DNA of 7,721 bases from an uncultured Clostridia bacterium (GTDB lineage Bacteria > Bacillota > Clostridia > Oscillospirales > Oscillospiraceae), in assembly GCA_946006895.1 (NCBI GenBank), contig CAMFZO010000062.1, positions 1 to 7,721 of the forward strand, written 5' to 3'. The stretch's first letter is position 1; the number at the start of each line of letters is the position of its first letter. The notes below the pieces were generated by a model that was not told where the DNA came from, searched no databases, and was given only the letters and a program-made list of their open reading frames with translations. Positions 6,627-7,721 of the stretch are shown piece by piece. A program made the position numbers and the translations under genes.

Positions 6627-7721
6627 TTGAATAAAAAATTCCGAAAGCTGACCCAGCCCGGCATGGCTGCCTACTTTGTGGTCATGGGCCTGTTCTGCGT
6701 CGCCGCTCTGGTGCTGGAGCAGCTTTACCTGGCCATCGGCGAGGCCGTTGTGACCCTGCTCCTGCTGGCAGGCTACCAGTGGGCCAACCTGCGCCGCCGC
6801 CGTGCGCTGCATGAATACGTTCAGTCCACCAACGAGATGATGCGCCGCGCCTCGGACAGCGAGGTTCCCTTCCCCGTGGCGCTGATCCAGCTCAATGAGG
6901 ACGAGCTGGTCTGGTACAACAAGCCCTTTGCCGAGCTGACCGGCGTCCGCGACAGCCTCTCTGCTCAACGCATTTTTGAAATTCTGCCCGGCTTCTCCAC
7001 CGATTGGCTGCGGGCCGGAAAAACCGAATGTCCCGATGAGCTGCGCTATCGCGGCAGGCGGTTCCACATCACCGGCTCCCTGCTCCCCACCACGGAAAAA
7101 TCCGGCGGGGTCATGGGCATGATTTACCTGCAGGACCTGACGGAGCTGCTGCAGATCCGTGATGAGTATATCCGCTCCCGTCCCATGGTATCCATCGTTC
7201 TGGTGGACAACTACGACGAGCTGACCAACAACCTGCCCGATGCGGCCATTTCCAGCCTCAACGCGGAGATCAACACCAAGATCGGCGAGTGGGCCGACCG
7301 CTACGGCGGACTTCTGCGCAAGCTGGAGCGCAACCGCTACCTGCTGCTCTTTGAAGCCAGGGATCTGGCGGGCATGGCCGAGGACAAGTTCTCCCTGCTG
7401 GAGACCATGCGCAGCACCACCAATCCGGCGGGTATCGCCGCCACCGTCTCCATCGGCATCGGCAAGGACGGCGTGGACTTCCGCGAGGATTACAATTTTG
7501 CCGCCCTGTCCATCGAAATGGCCCTGTCCCGCGGCGGCGACCAGGCTGTTATCAAGGACCGTTACGACTTTACCTTCTTCGGCGGCCGCAACAAGACCAC
7601 CGAGCGCCGCACCAAGGTCAAATCCCGGGTCATGGCCTCCTCCCTGTCCGAGCTTATCGTGCAGTCCGGGCGGGTCTTCGTCATGGGCCACAAAATGGCT
7701 GACCTGGACGCCGTGGGTGCT
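6627..7721 (+). CDS. gdpP: c-di-AMP phosphodiesterase GdpP, N-terminal part (cut by window end)
   Basis: Membrane-anchored phosphodiesterase that hydrolyses the essential messenger c-di-AMP to 5'-pApA, affecting osmotic balance, wall stress and beta-lactam tolerance in Firmicutes. The 365 codons present show two N-terminal membrane segments (about 14-30 and 33-51) followed by a basic RRRR stretch, a PAS-type sensor domain (about 79-180, with WYNKPF at 96-101), and a degenerate GGDEF domain (about 185-310) where the signature is replaced by R235-N-R-Y238, as expected for this family. RGGDQAVIKD is near its end. The reading frame leaves the window inside the DHH motif (GHKMADLDAVGA, H355, D359, D361), so the rest of the DHH and the DHHA1 domain lie outside. 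The start is TTG with AGAGAGG (6612-6618) 8 nt upstream. An in-frame ATG at 6579 lies about 7 nt from the predicted transcript end with no ribosome site, and GTG 6618 overlaps the Shine-Dalgarno. Confidence 0.94.
   Translation, partial: MNKKFRKLTQPGMAAYFVVMGLFCVAALVLEQLYLAIGEAVVTLLLLAGYQWANLRRRRALHEYVQSTNEMMRRASDSEVPFPVALIQLNEDELVWYNKPFAELTGVRDSLSAQRIFEILPGFSTDWLRAGKTECPDELRYRGRRFHITGSLLPTTEKSGGVMGMIYLQDLTELLQIRDEYIRSRPMVSIVLVDNYDELTNNLPDAAISSLNAEINTKIGEWADRYGGLLRKLERNRYLLLFEARDLAGMAEDKFSLLETMRSTTNPAGIAATVSIGIGKDGVDFREDYNFAALSIEMALSRGGDQAVIKDRYDFTFFGGRNKTTERRTKVKSRVMASSLSELIVQSGRVFVMGHKMADLDAVGA

Noticed and set aside
6426..7691. Minus-strand open frame covering gdpP and its upstream region
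   Set aside because: Shadow of gdpP. The plus frame from TTG 6627 is open to the window edge and has membrane, PAS, degenerate GGDEF and DHH features.

Overview
This window is ordinary core chromosome from what looks like a GC-rich, anaerobic, low-oxygen-adapted Firmicute. The combination of a flavodiiron O2/NO reductase carrying its own rubredoxin, QueH, RNase J and the c-di-AMP phosphodiesterase GdpP points to a clostridial lineage. The high GC content and codon use resemble gut Oscillospiraceae/Ruminococcaceae (inference; no rRNA or other taxonomic marker is present). There is no phage, transposase, CRISPR array, tRNA or rRNA gene.

Layout. Positions 1-144 are non-coding and hold a nested inverted repeat. 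Adenine deaminase (ade, minus strand) runs from 1872 to 145. A divergent promoter region (1873-2034) separates it from queH (plus, 2035-2580). A long flavodiiron fusion protein (plus, 2641-4431) follows 60 bp later and is probably co-transcribed with queH. A strong bidirectional terminator (4464-4510) lies between this gene and the convergent RNase J gene (rnj, minus, 6192-4537). The 434 bp from 6193 to 6626 hold the divergent control region: an unusually long, hairpin-rich candidate leader for rnj, the rnj promoter, and the gdpP promoter. The 5' two thirds of gdpP (plus, from 6627) closes the window and is cut by its right edge exactly at the DHH catalytic motif.

Function. The genes are separate housekeeping units rather than one pathway: purine salvage (Ade), tRNA queuosine synthesis (QueH), O2/NO detoxification (flavodiiron protein), RNA processing and decay (RNase J) and c-di-AMP turnover (GdpP). 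QueH carries oxygen-sensitive metal chemistry, so sharing a transcript with an oxygen-scavenging protein is reasonable but unproven.

Most interesting points. (1) The flavodiiron protein is a single-chain version of the separate FprA plus Hrb (flavin reductase-rubredoxin) pair known from acetogenic clostridia, with a rubredoxin domain of shortened inter-cysteine spacing. (2) The rnj leader of about 258 nt has at least five perfect or near-perfect stems and a possible pseudoknot, and I could not match it to a known RNA family. (3) Both rnj and gdpP start with TTG. No clearly new multi-gene system is visible here.
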